Part shown: positions 1 to 8,947 of the stretch, in pieces | Layout of the letters: each line of letters begins with the position of its first letter | How positions within the stretch are numbered: position 1 is the first letter of the stretch | DNA from: Fusicatenibacter saccharivorans | GTDB lineage: Bacteria; Bacillota; Clostridia; Lachnospirales; Lachnospiraceae | DNA length: 64,000 nucleotides | Assembly (NCBI RefSeq): GCF_015557635.1 | Contig: NZ_JADNOP010000003.1 | Coordinates: 62,001 to 126,000 of the forward strand | Direction of reading: 5' to 3' | The notes under the pieces: model-generated | What the model saw: only the letters and a program-made list of their open reading frames with translations | Told to the model about the DNA's origin: nothing | Database searches by the model: none | Translations under genes and position numbers: made by a program

Positions 1-69
1 TGCTCATTTATAGTATAAAAATAAAATGCGTAGTAAGAATTCAAATAAAAATAAAAGGAGGCTATAACA

Positions 70-669
70 ATGAGTAAAACAGAATGGACGAAAAAAATAA
101 TAATCATTGTGATTGGTTCGATCATAGCAGCATATGGCATTACCCTTGCATTGTATGCGGGATTTGGAGGGGCAACCCTTGCTGTTTTGTGGCAGGGGAT
201 TTCAAGGACATTTCATATAAGTATAGGCATGGCATCTCTGATTGTAGCCATAATTATGATTGTGTTCTCATTTTTCTATGACAGATCACAGATACATATT
301 GGTACGATTATTTATCAGCTTGTGTATAGCCTCTGTGTTGATTTGTTTGCAAATGCACATGTGTACAGTACGCATTTGTGGGTGAATGCACTGATTATGT
401 TGCTGGGAGTCATGCTTTTTGCAGTCGGAACAGGAGTTTATGCGGCAGCTTCACTGGGACGTGGTTCTTACGAGGCATTAACCTTTTCTCTTGCGGAAAA
501 GAACGGCTGGCAGGTAAAAACAGTGCGGATGATACTGGATATTGTTATGGTACTTACCGGAGTTTTGCTGGGGGGAAAGTTTGGCATATGTACAATCGTA
601 ACGATCATTATCTCAGGACCGGTTATTCAGTTTACAGCATCAAAAACTAAAAAGCTATTAAAAAAATAA
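70..669 (+). CDS. YczE/YitT-type integral membrane protein
   Basis: A 199-residue, strongly hydrophobic protein with about five membrane segments (roughly residues 9-30, 45-68, 75-93, 102-125 and 150-187) and a lysine-rich cytoplasmic end. The pattern of an N-terminal Gly-rich helix followed by 'GTGVYAAASLGRGSYEAL' resembles the YczE family (related to YitT/YyaS), whose transport role is not established. The ATG is preceded by AAGGAGG eight bases upstream, so the start is well supported. The gene stands alone: the left edge carries only AT-rich DNA, and the right side runs straight into insertion-sequence debris, so any original operon partner downstream may have been lost. The family call is from residue pattern only. 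Confidence 0.7.
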   Translation: MSKTEWTKKIIIIVIGSIIAAYGITLALYAGFGGATLAVLWQGISRTFHISIGMASLIVAIIMIVFSFFYDRSQIHIGTIIYQLVYSLCVDLFANAHVYSTHLWVNALIMLLGVMLFAVGTGVYAAASLGRGSYEALTFSLAEKNGWQVKTVRMILDIVMVLTGVLLGGKFGICTIVTIIISGPVIQFTASKTKKLLKK

Positions 670-698
670 AGATGTGGATTTGGTGAAAATCGTCACCG

Positions 699-833
699 GC
701 GGGAGTATCCAGAAGCAGTCCGACGCCTGATCTATACGACCAACACCATCGAAGGATTTAACCGCCAGCTCAGAAAAGTCACAAAATCAAAAACTGTATT
801 TCCATCGGATGACAGCCTGCTTGACATGCCTGG
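699..833 (+). mobile_element. Remnant of an IS256-family (mutator) transposase
   Basis: One frame across these bases reads EYPEAVRRLIYTTNTIEG followed by FNRQLRKVTKSKTVFPSDDSLL, the strongly conserved C-terminal block of IS256-type transposases. No start codon, upstream catalytic region or stop at the expected place is present, and no terminal inverted repeats were found. It is therefore a scrap of about 45 codons, not a working element. The roughly 180 bases after it, up to the rhuM remnant, hold no gene that I recognise. Confidence 0.8.
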
Positions 834-1014
834 AAATTGCATTATAATACAAACAAGGACAGAGTCCCCAAAACGGGCTCCGTCCTCGATAACTAATGAC
901 ATATCTTATATCAGTTTTTTCTGCTTACATAAAACTTGAAACCGTCTCAATTACCGCTCTGTAGATTACAGCACAATTAAAAACTTTGTTTTCAATGTTA
1001 CTAAGGATATCCGC

Positions 1015-1856
1015 ATGACAGACATACCTACATGGAAACAGAAATTAGAACAGCAGTATATCAATCTTGCATTTGACCCTGCTGTAGCATTGAGTGATTT
1101 ATCGAAGAAGGAGGCCTCCTATTTGAAAAAGAAAAAAGATGAAGTAACTATCCGTTCCAGTGCAGCAGAATACCTGACCTATGTTGCCTCTGTTGGTGGT
1201 CAGCAGGATAGTATTGAGATGCGCTATGAGGAGGAGAATATATGGCTGACACAGAGGATGATGAGCACATTGTATGACGTTGGTTTGCCAACGATAAATG
1301 AACATAGCAATATAATCTTCAAATGATTATTGCGGTTGGATTCAAGGTTAATAATGAGCGAGCAGTACAGTTTCGCAAGTGGGCCAATGGCATCGTAAAG
1401 GACTACGCCATCAAAGGTTGAGTCATGGATGATGAACGCCTGAAAAATGGTGGCTCTGTGCTCACAGTAGAATATTTCGACCATTTGCTTGAGCAGATTC
1501 GAGAAATCCGTCTCTCAGAGCGTAGATTTTATCAGAAGATAACAGATATCTATGCTACAGCTCTTGATTATGACCGAACAGCGAAAACAACAAAGCAATT
1601 TTTTGCAAAAGTGCAGAACAAGATGCACTATGCAGTTCACGGACATACAGCAGCGGAGTTGATTTACGAGCGAGCCGATGCAGATAAGCCACACATGGGA
1701 TTAACTACATGGGCTGCAGCTCCGGAGGGCAAGACTGTAAAAAGTGATGTCAGCATTGCGAAGAATTATCTAACAGATAAGGAAATGTGTTCATTGGAGC
1801 GTATTGTATCTGCTTATTTGGATTTGGCAATGGAACGCTGCAGACATCAACCCTGA
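1015..1856 (+). pseudogene. rhuM: Broken rhuM-family (virulence RhuM/Fic-like) gene
   Basis: Pieces of a RhuM-family protein lie in order in two frames. Positions 1015-1326 encode the N-terminal part (WLTQRMMSTLYDV, TINEH). A deletion/frameshift near 1322 then joins it to MIIAVGFKVNNERAVQFRKW. A TGA at 1419-1421 replaces the Trp of the family's KGWxMD motif. Positions 1425-1856 encode the C-terminal half (ERLKNGG, RRFYQKITDIYATALDYD, GHTAAELI, SIAKNYLT). The C-terminus is also cut, running into an unrelated nucleotidase fragment. RhuM proteins occur in restriction and pathogenicity islands and their biochemical role is unclear. With three lesions this is not functional. About 30 in-frame codons precede the ATG without a clear start, so the original 5' end may also be lost. 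Confidence 0.82.
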
Positions 1857-2140
1857 CGGGTGCAAAGATCAAAGAAATGGCAAAAGAAGGCTGTGATCTC
1901 AATGGAAACGGATATCCTTATCCATATGTGCTTCTGACCAAAGATGGAACCGATCTGGAGGACGAAAAAGAGTACACCGTTGTGATCTGTGGTTTCTTAA
2001 AAGGAATGGAAGACGAGCTGAATCAGCAGGATACCGGAATCGTCGGTCTTGATGCAGCAAAAGAATATCTGAAGAACGTAAAAGAAGTTTCATCCGGTAC
2101 GCCGGATGACAGTCTGGTCAAAGAACAGAAAAAAAGACCA
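1827..2140 (+). pseudogene. C-terminal fragment of a 5'-nucleotidase/cyclic phosphodiesterase-like protein
   Basis: About 100 codons in one frame (GTLQTSTLTGAKIKEMAKEG, then PYPYVLLTKDG and EYTVVICG) resemble the C-terminal domain of UshA-type secreted 5'-nucleotidases, which clean nucleotides outside the cell. There is no start codon of its own: the 5' side is joined to the rhuM remnant, and the 3' side shifts frame into a sensor-kinase scrap near 2135. The metallophosphatase domain that does the catalysis is absent. The assignment rests on motif resemblance, so the family is moderately sure and the broken state very sure. Confidence 0.5.
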
Positions 2141-2499
2141 TTATGTGTACGGATGTTGTGATCGAAGAAAATACGTATTACATGGTTTTAAAGAAGCTGG
2201 ACGGATACGACTGGTCGATGCTGATGCTGGTGCCGACATCGGATCATTATGCGCAGATGTGCCTGCGGGTAGCGGATAATGGAATCGGTATGAGCAAAGA
2301 ATTCCGGAACAGCAGCCACCCGCTGGCAAAGAAAATCCCGATTCTTGCGATGACAGCCAACGCATTTTCAGAAGATGTGCAGAATGCCTTCAATGCGTGC
2401 ATGAACGCACACATAGTAAAACCGGTGGATATGAAGGTACTGATAAAAACAGTGCGGAATCTTCAGACGGGCGCCGGAGCGGCAGGAACTTTAAATTGA
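2137..2499 (+). pseudogene. Collapsed hybrid sensor histidine kinase
   Basis: A 118-codon frame strings together three short pieces of a large hybrid kinase. The first resembles the end of an extracellular sensor (Cache-like) domain (residues 1-40, ending in LMLVPTSDHY). The second is an ATP-binding N-box scrap (VADNGIGMSKEF, residues 44-57). The third is the C-terminal half of a receiver domain (IPILAMTANAFSEDVQNAF...VKPVDMKVLIKTV). Between them the transmembrane segment, the HisKA histidine and most of the catalytic domain are missing, as is the receiver's phospho-Asp. The order matches a normal hybrid kinase, so this is one gene shortened by internal deletions rather than a random join. 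Confidence 0.75.
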
Positions 2500-2559
2500 A
2501 AAAATCCGGCAGAGTGTTTATAATGGATGGGAAAAACAAAACAGAAAGGCAATGCCGTT

Positions 2560-3372
2560 ATGCGTAAAATTACAGAATTAAAAGAAAAACAGGAGATTGC
2601 GCTTGGAATATTACTGTATCTGGATGAAGTCTGCCGGAAACATCACCTGATCTATTTTGCAGCAGATGGAACACTGCTCGGGCTGATCCGGCATCAGGGG
2701 TTCATTCCGTGGGATGATGATGTGGATGTCTGGATGCCGAGAGCGGATTATGAAAAACTGGAACAGATTGTAAACAGCGAAACGGATACACCGTACCGCG
2801 TCATGAATTTTCATAATACAAAGGGTTTCACACTGGCATACGGAAAGCTGGTACACACCGGAACGAGTCTTGTGGAGCACGTGGCAGGAGCTGTGGATAC
2901 CGGTCTTTTCGTCGACATTTTCCCGTTTGACGGACTGCCGGAAAAAGATACACCGGAGTACGACCGTCACTGGAAAAAGCTGCTGTTTCTGGAAAGCCAG
3001 CGGATGAATGCATTCCGCACCTACCGCCAGACCTTAAAAGGAAACAAAGGAAGCTTCGCAAAATGGTGCAAATGGGCGATCCGGAAATGCTATGGAAAAG
3101 AGCGGATTCTGCGCGAGATGGAAAAAGAGTGCAGAAAGTACCGCGCGGAGGACTCAAAGTGGGTGGCCTGCCAGTGCGGCGGTTACCGCAAGTCGGACGC
3201 GATTCCCAAAACAGCGATCGAAGAGATCGTGCGCCTTCCGTTTGAAGGCCATCTGATCAATGCCCCGGCGGGATACGAGACGTATCTTCACACCCTGTAC
3301 GGCGATTACCATCAGCTTCCGCCGGAGGATCAGCGTCATCCTGCGCATGTGGGAGATGCCTACTGGCGTTAG
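2560..3372 (+). CDS. LicD-family phosphotransferase
   Basis: A 270-residue protein of the LicD/fukutin nucleotidyltransferase fold. LicD proteins attach phosphocholine or related phospho-groups to cell-surface glycans or teichoic acids. The signature lies at residues 36-56: DGTLLGLIRHQGFIPWDDD followed by VD, with the metal-binding acidic cluster intact. I place the start at the ATG at 2560 because AGAAAGG sits ten bases upstream; an in-frame ATG at 2527 has no ribosome site. The next gene, a GT4 glycosyltransferase, begins 31 bases later on the same strand, so the two probably form a small operon that decorates a surface polymer. The transferred group cannot be told from sequence. Confidence 0.88.
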   Translation: MRKITELKEKQEIALGILLYLDEVCRKHHLIYFAADGTLLGLIRHQGFIPWDDDVDVWMPRADYEKLEQIVNSETDTPYRVMNFHNTKGFTLAYGKLVHTGTSLVEHVAGAVDTGLFVDIFPFDGLPEKDTPEYDRHWKKLLFLESQRMNAFRTYRQTLKGNKGSFAKWCKWAIRKCYGKERILREMEKECRKYRAEDSKWVACQCGGYRKSDAIPKTAIEEIVRLPFEGHLINAPAGYETYLHTLYGDYHQLPPEDQRHPAHVGDAYWR

Positions 3373-3403
3373 AACAGAGAAAAAAGCAGATGAGAGGTAA
3401 GCA

Positions 3404-4579
3404 ATGAGTAAAATACTGGTGCTGGGACGTACCATGGACATGGGCGGAACGGAAGTGGCCATGGCAGCGCTGCTGCAGAAACTGGTGGAGAAGAAAGAAG
3501 ATGTAACGCTTCTTCTGGTCGAAAAAAGAGGCGTTCTGCTGGAGCGGATTCCGAAGGAAGTGGAAGTGCGCCAGATGATCTGGGACAAAAAGCCGCATCC
3601 GGCTTTGGAACGGATTGTGGGAAAACGGGAGACACCGGCAGAACGGTCTTTCTATGCCAGAGGAATGGGCGTATTTCTGATGCGCGTCGTGTATGGAAAG
3701 AAACGGTATGGAAAACTGTATGAACGGATTCTGGAGTGTGTGGAGCCGGAAACAAAACAATACGATCTTGTTTTCGACTTTTTCGGATTCGGTGCGTTCA
3801 CAACCGCATTCGGAGCCAGAAAGACGAATGCGCGGAAAAAAGCGGTCTGGTTCCACGGAGAAAATCTCTGGTGGCTGTTCCGGACCAGGGACTTTATTCC
3901 GGAGTATGATAAAATTTACTGCGTTTCCGAGCCTGTCCGGAAACAGGTCATTGCCCGTTTTCCGGAACTCGCAGACCGGACAGAGGTTCTGCTGAATTTC
4001 ATTGACATCAAACAGGTGCAGAGACGGAGTGAGGAGCCGCTTAGCGATCCGCAGTACACAGGAGAGCTGAAATTTCTGACGGTGGGAAGAGCTTCGGAAG
4101 AAAAAGGATATGATATTGCGGTGCAGATCACGGCGGAGCTGAAAAAACGGGGACTTTGCTTCAAATGGTTCATCATCGGTGATGGAAGAGATCTGAACAA
4201 GCTGCGGACCATGGCAAAGGAATATCAGGTGGAGCAGGAAATTATTTTTCTCGGAATGCGCGAAAATCCTGCGCCGTACGTAAAATCCTGCGACCTGTAT
4301 CTCCAGCCGTCCCGTCACGAAGGCTATCCGATTACGATTGTAGAGGCGAGAAGCCTGCAGAAGGTCATCATCGCTTCCGATATTCCGTCCATGCGCGAGC
4401 AGATCCGTGATGGGGAAAACGGATATCTCTGTCCGCTGGATGTGATGCAGTTTGCCGATAAAATCCAGAAAGTGCTGGCAGATCAGGAAGGACGCGATGC
4501 GGTCAGAAAGAAGCTGCGGGAGGAACCCATTGATTTTTCAGCGGGATATGCGCAGATAGAAGCGTTTGCAAAAAAATAA
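3404..4579 (+). CDS. GT4-type glycosyltransferase
   Basis: A 391-residue GT-B fold enzyme, soluble or membrane-associated at the cytoplasmic face. The N-terminal Rossmann half opens with a glycine-rich MDMGGTEVAM motif that fits acceptor binding. The C-terminal half shows 'GRASEEKGYD' and the nucleotide-sugar EX7E motif at Glu306 and Glu314 (HEGYPITIVEA). Retaining GT4 enzymes move a sugar from a nucleotide donor onto a glycan or lipid. The gene follows the LicD gene closely and has GAGAGG upstream of its ATG. A strong hairpin ends the unit at 4598-4640. Acceptor and donor sugars are unknown; a teichoic-acid or capsule-like polymer is an inference from the LicD neighbour. Confidence 0.85.
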   Translation: MSKILVLGRTMDMGGTEVAMAALLQKLVEKKEDVTLLLVEKRGVLLERIPKEVEVRQMIWDKKPHPALERIVGKRETPAERSFYARGMGVFLMRVVYGKKRYGKLYERILECVEPETKQYDLVFDFFGFGAFTTAFGARKTNARKKAVWFHGENLWWLFRTRDFIPEYDKIYCVSEPVRKQVIARFPELADRTEVLLNFIDIKQVQRRSEEPLSDPQYTGELKFLTVGRASEEKGYDIAVQITAELKKRGLCFKWFIIGDGRDLNKLRTMAKEYQVEQEIIFLGMRENPAPYVKSCDLYLQPSRHEGYPITIVEARSLQKVIIASDIPSMREQIRDGENGYLCPLDVMQFADKIQKVLADQEGRDAVRKKLREEPIDFSAGYAQIEAFAKK

Positions 4580-4597
4580 AAGAGAAACAGCGAGAAA

Positions 4598-4640
4598 AAA
4601 CGCCAGAACCGGCGATAAGATATTTCCGGTTCCGGCGTTT
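4598..4640. terminator. Bidirectional terminator between the GT4 gene and the GGDEF remnant
   Basis: Arms AAACGCCAGAACCGG (4598-4612) and CCGGTTCCGGCGTTT (4626-4640) pair almost perfectly. A-tracts and T-tracts flank the stem, so it can stop both converging transcripts. Confidence 0.8.
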
Positions 4641-4642
4641 CT

Positions 4643-5383
4643 TTAGTCCTGGCGTCCCTGCTTGCTCTGCTGCTTGTTTTCATACATATATTTATCTGCT
4701 TTGTCAAACAGCGTGCGGAGCGTACATTCGTTGTAATCGGTGGAAAGTGCCAAGCGGTGGGAATAGCTGATGCGGAACTGGGTTCCGTAGCCGTTGAACT
4801 GTTCGACTTCGTTCTGAAGCTCTGTGAGGATTTCTGTGATGCTTTCGCGGGTTGCATCATAGATGACCGCCATAAATTCATCGCCGCCGTATCTTCCTAC
4901 GAAATGCTTCGCGGGAATCGAGTTTCGCAGCAGCCGGGCAAAGTTCAGAATCAGCTGGTCGCCGATGGAGTGGCCGAGGCTGTCGTTGACGCGTTTCAGG
5001 TTGTTCATGTCAAAGACGATACAGGCAGTAGGAGTTTTGATGAATTCCACATTGTGGAACAGCTCTTCGCACTTGCTCTTGTTCGGCAGTCCCGTGTGAA
5101 GGTCGATGTAGGCTTTCTGTTCCAGCTGGCGGTTGGCATTGGAAACTTTGACTGCGGCAACCGTTTCATCTGCCATCTGGAAATACGTCTCGCTCATGTC
5201 TACCAGATCCGCCGTTCCGTTTTCTCCGGATCTGACCTTCTGAATTTCATTTTTCAGTTTATCCCAGTAGGCAATCTGGACATCCAGTTTTTTCTGATAA
5301 TCTTTGTCGGAAAGAGTCACGAGATCGTAGTGGCCGTCCTCGTATTTCAGTCCGCTTAAGATATCGTCCAGGTAAGGTCTATC
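4643..5383 (-). pseudogene. 5'-truncated diguanylate cyclase (GGDEF)
   Basis: The C-terminal 240 or so codons of a diguanylate cyclase, an enzyme making c-di-GMP from GTP. Visible parts are a helical linker (IAYWDKLKNEIQKV) and a GGDEF domain with GLPNKSKCEEL, DMNNLKRVNDSLGH and the active-site loop GRYGGDEF, all intact. The reading frame continues upstream of the GTG at 5320 (DDILSGLKYEDGHYDL) to a stop at 5384-5386, where the truncated insertion sequence abuts. The sensor or membrane N-terminus is therefore lost. The GTG at 5320 has no good ribosome site. I infer a pseudogene cut by the insertion sequence; a residual cytoplasmic cyclase is possible but unlikely. Confidence 0.75.
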
Positions 5384-6262
5384 TCAAATCCGGAAAGATC
5401 CCAGACTTCAATACTCTTTTTTCCCTTCCTGAAGCTCCTTTTTCTCCCCTCGTTCCGCTGAAACATGCTTTCCGCATCCTGAAACAGAAGCCTTCTTTCA
5501 TCTTTCAGACGGATTACCGTTTCTAAACCGCATTCCTTCAAAGTATTGATAAACGGGGCATTCAGGTACAGTGCATCCGCCATAATCACATCTGCGAAAT
5601 GACCATGCCTTTTCTTTAAATGCCGGATGAGCCTTTTCGCTCCTGTCAGTTCCCCTTCATCTTTTTCTGAACCATCTCTGGGTTTCAGCATTTCCTGCCC
5701 AAAGATCACATGCGGCGATTTTCCTACCACACTTCGATGAAAGTATTCTGTCTTCCTCGTCCCGTTCTTCCGGCTCAGGCAGTCTGGACAGGACTTTTTT
5801 GTACTGCTGAATAATTCCACCCCATCAATACCTGCCGCAACATATCCGCCTATGGTTCCTTCCCGAAATACGCGGTTGCGTTTCAGAACATCAATCGTCT
5901 GCGCGTGAATTTCCTCGATTTCTTTTGGATCAATCCGGGAAAGAAGATCCCTGACTGCATCAACTTTTGGGATTTTTCCACGGATACAGTTTTTCGGTCG
6001 TTTCTCCATGCTTTCCGGCGCTGAAAAAATGGTGTGAAAACTTTCATACTGAAGCATCAGGAAAATCAGCACTGGCATAACGATATTAAACAACGGGATG
6101 GGTTTTCTTTTTCTTTCATCGGATAAACCCTTGATTTTTTGTGGAATTTTGTATACACTTTTCATATAAGTTAGCAGTTTCTTCAATGCTAATTTTTCAT
6201 TAAGGACACCTTCTTTCGTATGTTTGTGGGGTAACATAATTATACAATAAAAGGTGTCCTTT
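5356..6262 (-). mobile_element. Insertion sequence remnant with C-truncated DDE transposase
   Basis: A 293-codon frame (5356-6237, ATG at 6237) encodes an IS4-superfamily/ISNCY-like DDE transposase. The first two catalytic Asp residues fit AAGIDGVELF and MADALYLNAP. The C-terminal part with the catalytic Glu is missing: the last native residues appear to be 'WDLSGFEID', after which the frame runs a few codons into the GGDEF gene. One element end lies just upstream of the start, about 6240-6265, where it cuts into kdpD (a GGACACCTTTTATTG-like stretch). The opposite end is gone, so no target duplication can be seen. The copy is immobile. Confidence 0.75.
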
Positions 6263-6266
6263 TTGA

Positions 6267-7368
6267 TTGTTTATCCGGACTGCGGCACAGATGGCCCGGG
6301 CATTTGGTGATAATTTTACAGCACTGTATGTGCAGACCGCGGAACCGGCAGAGAAAACGCCGGAGGATCAGGCAAGGCTGCAGAAGCATATCCGCCTGGC
6401 AGAACAGAGCGGGGCGGAGATTGTAACGACGCACAGCGAGGACATTGCCCTGCAGATTGCAGAATATGCGAGAATTTCCGAAGTAACGCGGATTGTCATT
6501 GGAAAAAGCATGATGGATCAGGGATTTTTTCGAAAGAGAAGGGGATGGACCGAACGGCTGACCGATCTGGTGCCGGATTTGGAAATCCATATCATTCCGG
6601 ATTCCAATATCATTACCATATATCTGGTCGGCGTTATGATGACGTCCATTCTGACCAGCGGTTATACCTGCAGCGTAATCAGTTCTGTGATCAGTGTAGT
6701 GCTGTTTAACTACTTCCTGACAGAACCGCGTCTGACACTGTACGCGTACGGTTCCGGTTATCCGGTGACCTTTGCCATCATGCTGGGCATTTCCATTCTG
6801 ACAGGTACGCTTGCATCAAAATTAAAAGAGAATGCAAAGCTGTCTGCGCGGGATGCGTTCCGGACGAAAATTCTTTTCAATACCAGCCAGCTTCTGCAGA
6901 AGGCAGAGGATGCGTCGGAGATTTTTGATATTACAGCGACAAAGCTTGTAAAACTGCTGGGAAGGGATCTGACGGCCGCACCGGCAGGGGCACAGGAGAG
7001 CAGAATTGTCCGCGGAACACTTTACAGCGCGCAGACAGGAGGAAAGACGGAAAAAATCTTTGACCCAAGGGAACAGGAAATCATTCAGTGGGTTCTCGAC
7101 AGCCGGAAAAGAGGAGAAAAATGTCTGGATCGCGGTGGAGGACAACGGCCCCGGGATTCCAAAAGAGTCCAGAGAGCATGTGTTTGAGATGTTCTATTCC
7201 GGGAAAAATAAAGTAAGCGACAGCCGCAGAAGCCTTGGCCTTGGACTGGCACTCTGCCGTTCGATTGTAAATGCGCACGGCGGGGAGATAGCACTTTATG
7301 ACTGCGATCCACAGGGCTGCTGCTTTTGGTTTAACCTGCCGTTCAGTGAGGTGAATTTGAATGAATAA
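6267..7368 (+). pseudogene. kdpD: Multiply deleted osmosensitive K+ channel histidine kinase KdpD
   Basis: Fragments of KdpD in the right order. A universal-stress-like domain comes first (RTAAQMARAFGDNFTALYVQ...VTRIVIGKS). It is followed by part of the DUF4118 membrane region (NIITIYLVGVMMTSILTSG...GYPVTFAIML), a GAF stretch, and then, in another frame, the ATPase end (VWIAVEDNGPGIPKES, SLGLGLALCRSIVNAHGG). Three lesions are visible. The N-terminal KdpD domain is removed at the insertion sequence. About two membrane helices are missing at IIPDS/NIITIY near 6600. The GAF end, HisKA with the phospho-His and the first part of the ATPase domain are missing at about 7110, with a frame change. The intact kdpE overlaps its end. 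No kdpFABC pump genes are in the window. Confidence 0.88.
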
Positions 7369-8062
7369 GACATTAATTCTGGTTGTGGAAGATGATACGC
7401 CGGTTCACAACCTGATTACTACGACGTTAAAAACACACGATTATAAGTATATTTCTGCAAAGAACGGTGCGGGTGCCATTATGGAGGCCTCCACACATAA
7501 TCCCGACATTGTTCTGCTCGACCTTGGCCTGCCGGATATTGATGGCGTAGAGGTGATTGAAAAGATTCGAAGCTGGTCGAATATGCCGATTATCGTAATC
7601 AGTGCAAGAAGTGAGGACAGCGATAAAATCGAGGCATTGGACGCAGGAGCGGATGATTATCTGACGAAACCGTTTTCTGTGGAGGAACTGCTGGCCCGCC
7701 TTCGAGTCACACAGCGCCGTCTGTCCCAGATGCAGGCAGAAAATGGAGTCCAGTCGGCTGTCTTTGAAAACGGCGCACTGCGGATCGAGTACGCAGCGGG
7801 GTGCGCATATCTTGACGGAGAGGAACTTCATCTGACACCAATCGAATACAAGCTGCTCTGCCTGCTGTCGCAGAATGCAGGGAAGGTGCTGACGCATACG
7901 TTTATCACACAGAAAATCTGGGGAAGCAGCTGGGAGAACGATATCGCTTCCCTCCGTGTTTTCATGGCGACGCTTCGGAAAAAGCTGGAAAAGAACGGAG
8001 AGCAGACGCAGTATATCCAGACGCATATCGGGGTTGGCTACCGGATGCTGAAGGTAGAGTAA
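7361..8062 (+). CDS. kdpE: KdpE-type OmpR-family response regulator
   Basis: A 233-residue regulator with a receiver domain (acidic pair at Glu10-Asp11, phospho-Asp at Asp54 in LLDLGLPDIDG, Lys in DDYLTKPF) and a C-terminal winged helix (HLTPIEYKLLCLL...GVGYRML). KdpE activates the high-affinity K+ pump operon when phosphorylated by KdpD. It starts inside the last codons of the kdpD remnant (8-base overlap), the normal coupled arrangement. Because the kinase is destroyed and no kdpABC is nearby, this regulator is an orphan that may be drifting, be phosphorylated by another kinase, or act at a distant target. Confidence 0.88.
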   Translation: MNKTLILVVEDDTPVHNLITTTLKTHDYKYISAKNGAGAIMEASTHNPDIVLLDLGLPDIDGVEVIEKIRSWSNMPIIVISARSEDSDKIEALDAGADDYLTKPFSVEELLARLRVTQRRLSQMQAENGVQSAVFENGALRIEYAAGCAYLDGEELHLTPIEYKLLCLLSQNAGKVLTHTFITQKIWGSSWENDIASLRVFMATLRKKLEKNGEQTQYIQTHIGVGYRMLKVE

Positions 8063-8075
8063 AAGAAGAAAGAAT

Positions 8076-8104
8076 TTGACTTTACAGGCCTAAAATGATA
8101 GCAT
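8076..8104 (+). promoter_or_regulatory. Possible sigma-A promoter of the small alarmone synthetase gene
   Basis: TTGACT at 8076-8081 and TAGCAT at 8099-8104 are separated by 17 bases, ending 40 bases before the ATG at 8145. The -10 is imperfect, so support is modest. Confidence 0.42.
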
Positions 8105-8144
8105 AAAGGACAGAGAACGCAGTTTTGGGAGGACGAAAAAACGG

Positions 8145-8921
8145 ATGATGAAAAACCTCGAAGTACTGGAGGAAATTAGAAAACAGGGAAAAAATCTGAT
8201 CGAGACAAAACGGGATGAGTTTGTAAAGCAGAATCTTTTATCGGACGAGTTTATTCAGATGATGCAGAAGAACAAAAAGCCGTTCGAGCTTCTGATGTCG
8301 TATTATCAGTGCGCCATTATGGAAATCGAGACAAAGTTCCGGGTGCTGAATCAGGAATACTCGCTTTCCTATGACCAGAACCCGATCGAAGGAATCAAAA
8401 CAAGGGTCAAATCGTATGAGAGCATTATGCGGAAAATCCGCGTGAAAGACATCCCGGTCACACTGGAGTCTATCGAGGAAAATATCCGCGATATCGCCGG
8501 TGTGCGTGTGATCTGTTCTTTTCCAAGCGATATTTATAAGCTGGCAGACAGTTTTCTGAAACAGGATGACATTACGCTGATTGAGCGGAAGGACTATATT
8601 CAGCATCCGAAGGAGAGCGGCTACCGCAGTCTTCATCTGATCGTTCAGGTGCCGATCTTTTTACAGGATACAAAGAAACTGGTCTACGTGGAAGTACAGT
8701 TCCGTACGATCGCGATGGATTTCTGGGCGAGTCTGGAGCATAAGATGCGCTACAAGAAAAATATTCCCGAAAATCATGTCAAATATCTGCAGGATGAACT
8801 CTACGACTGCGCAAGACAGAGCGCGGAGCTGGACAACCGTATGCAGAATATCCGGAATCTGATTGCAGAGGAAGCAGAAGAGGAAGACCACTGCACCTTT
8901 GTAACGCTGCCGATGCGATGA
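8145..8921 (+). CDS. Small alarmone synthetase / GTP pyrophosphokinase family (RelQ/YjbM-like)
   Basis: A 258-residue single-domain RelA/SpoT synthetase that moves pyrophosphate from ATP to GTP or GDP to make (p)ppGpp. Visible motifs are RVKSYESIMRKIR (ATP side), IRDIAGVRVICSF with the metal-binding Asp, GYRSLHLIV, and EVQFRTIAMDFWASLEHKM with the conserved Glu. There is no HD hydrolase domain and no TGS/ACT regulatory tail, which fits the RelQ/RelP class rather than the long RelA at the right edge of the window. A GGGAGG site lies 12 bases before the ATG. It is monocistronic or loosely linked to the csoR remnant after it. Confidence 0.88.
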   Translation: MMKNLEVLEEIRKQGKNLIETKRDEFVKQNLLSDEFIQMMQKNKKPFELLMSYYQCAIMEIETKFRVLNQEYSLSYDQNPIEGIKTRVKSYESIMRKIRVKDIPVTLESIEENIRDIAGVRVICSFPSDIYKLADSFLKQDDITLIERKDYIQHPKESGYRSLHLIVQVPIFLQDTKKLVYVEVQFRTIAMDFWASLEHKMRYKKNIPENHVKYLQDELYDCARQSAELDNRMQNIRNLIAEEAEEEDHCTFVTLPMR

Positions 8922-8947
8922 CGGATTTGAAACAAGGAGGATGCAAA

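Noticed and set aside
1015-1856. Pathogenicity island marked by rhuM
   Set aside because: RhuM-like genes are widespread in commensals, this copy is broken, and no integrase, att repeats or virulence genes surround it.
3257-4318. 353-codon open frame on the minus strand
   Set aside because: Opposite the LicD end and the GT4 gene, with no start signal; Phe/His/Arg-rich shadow.
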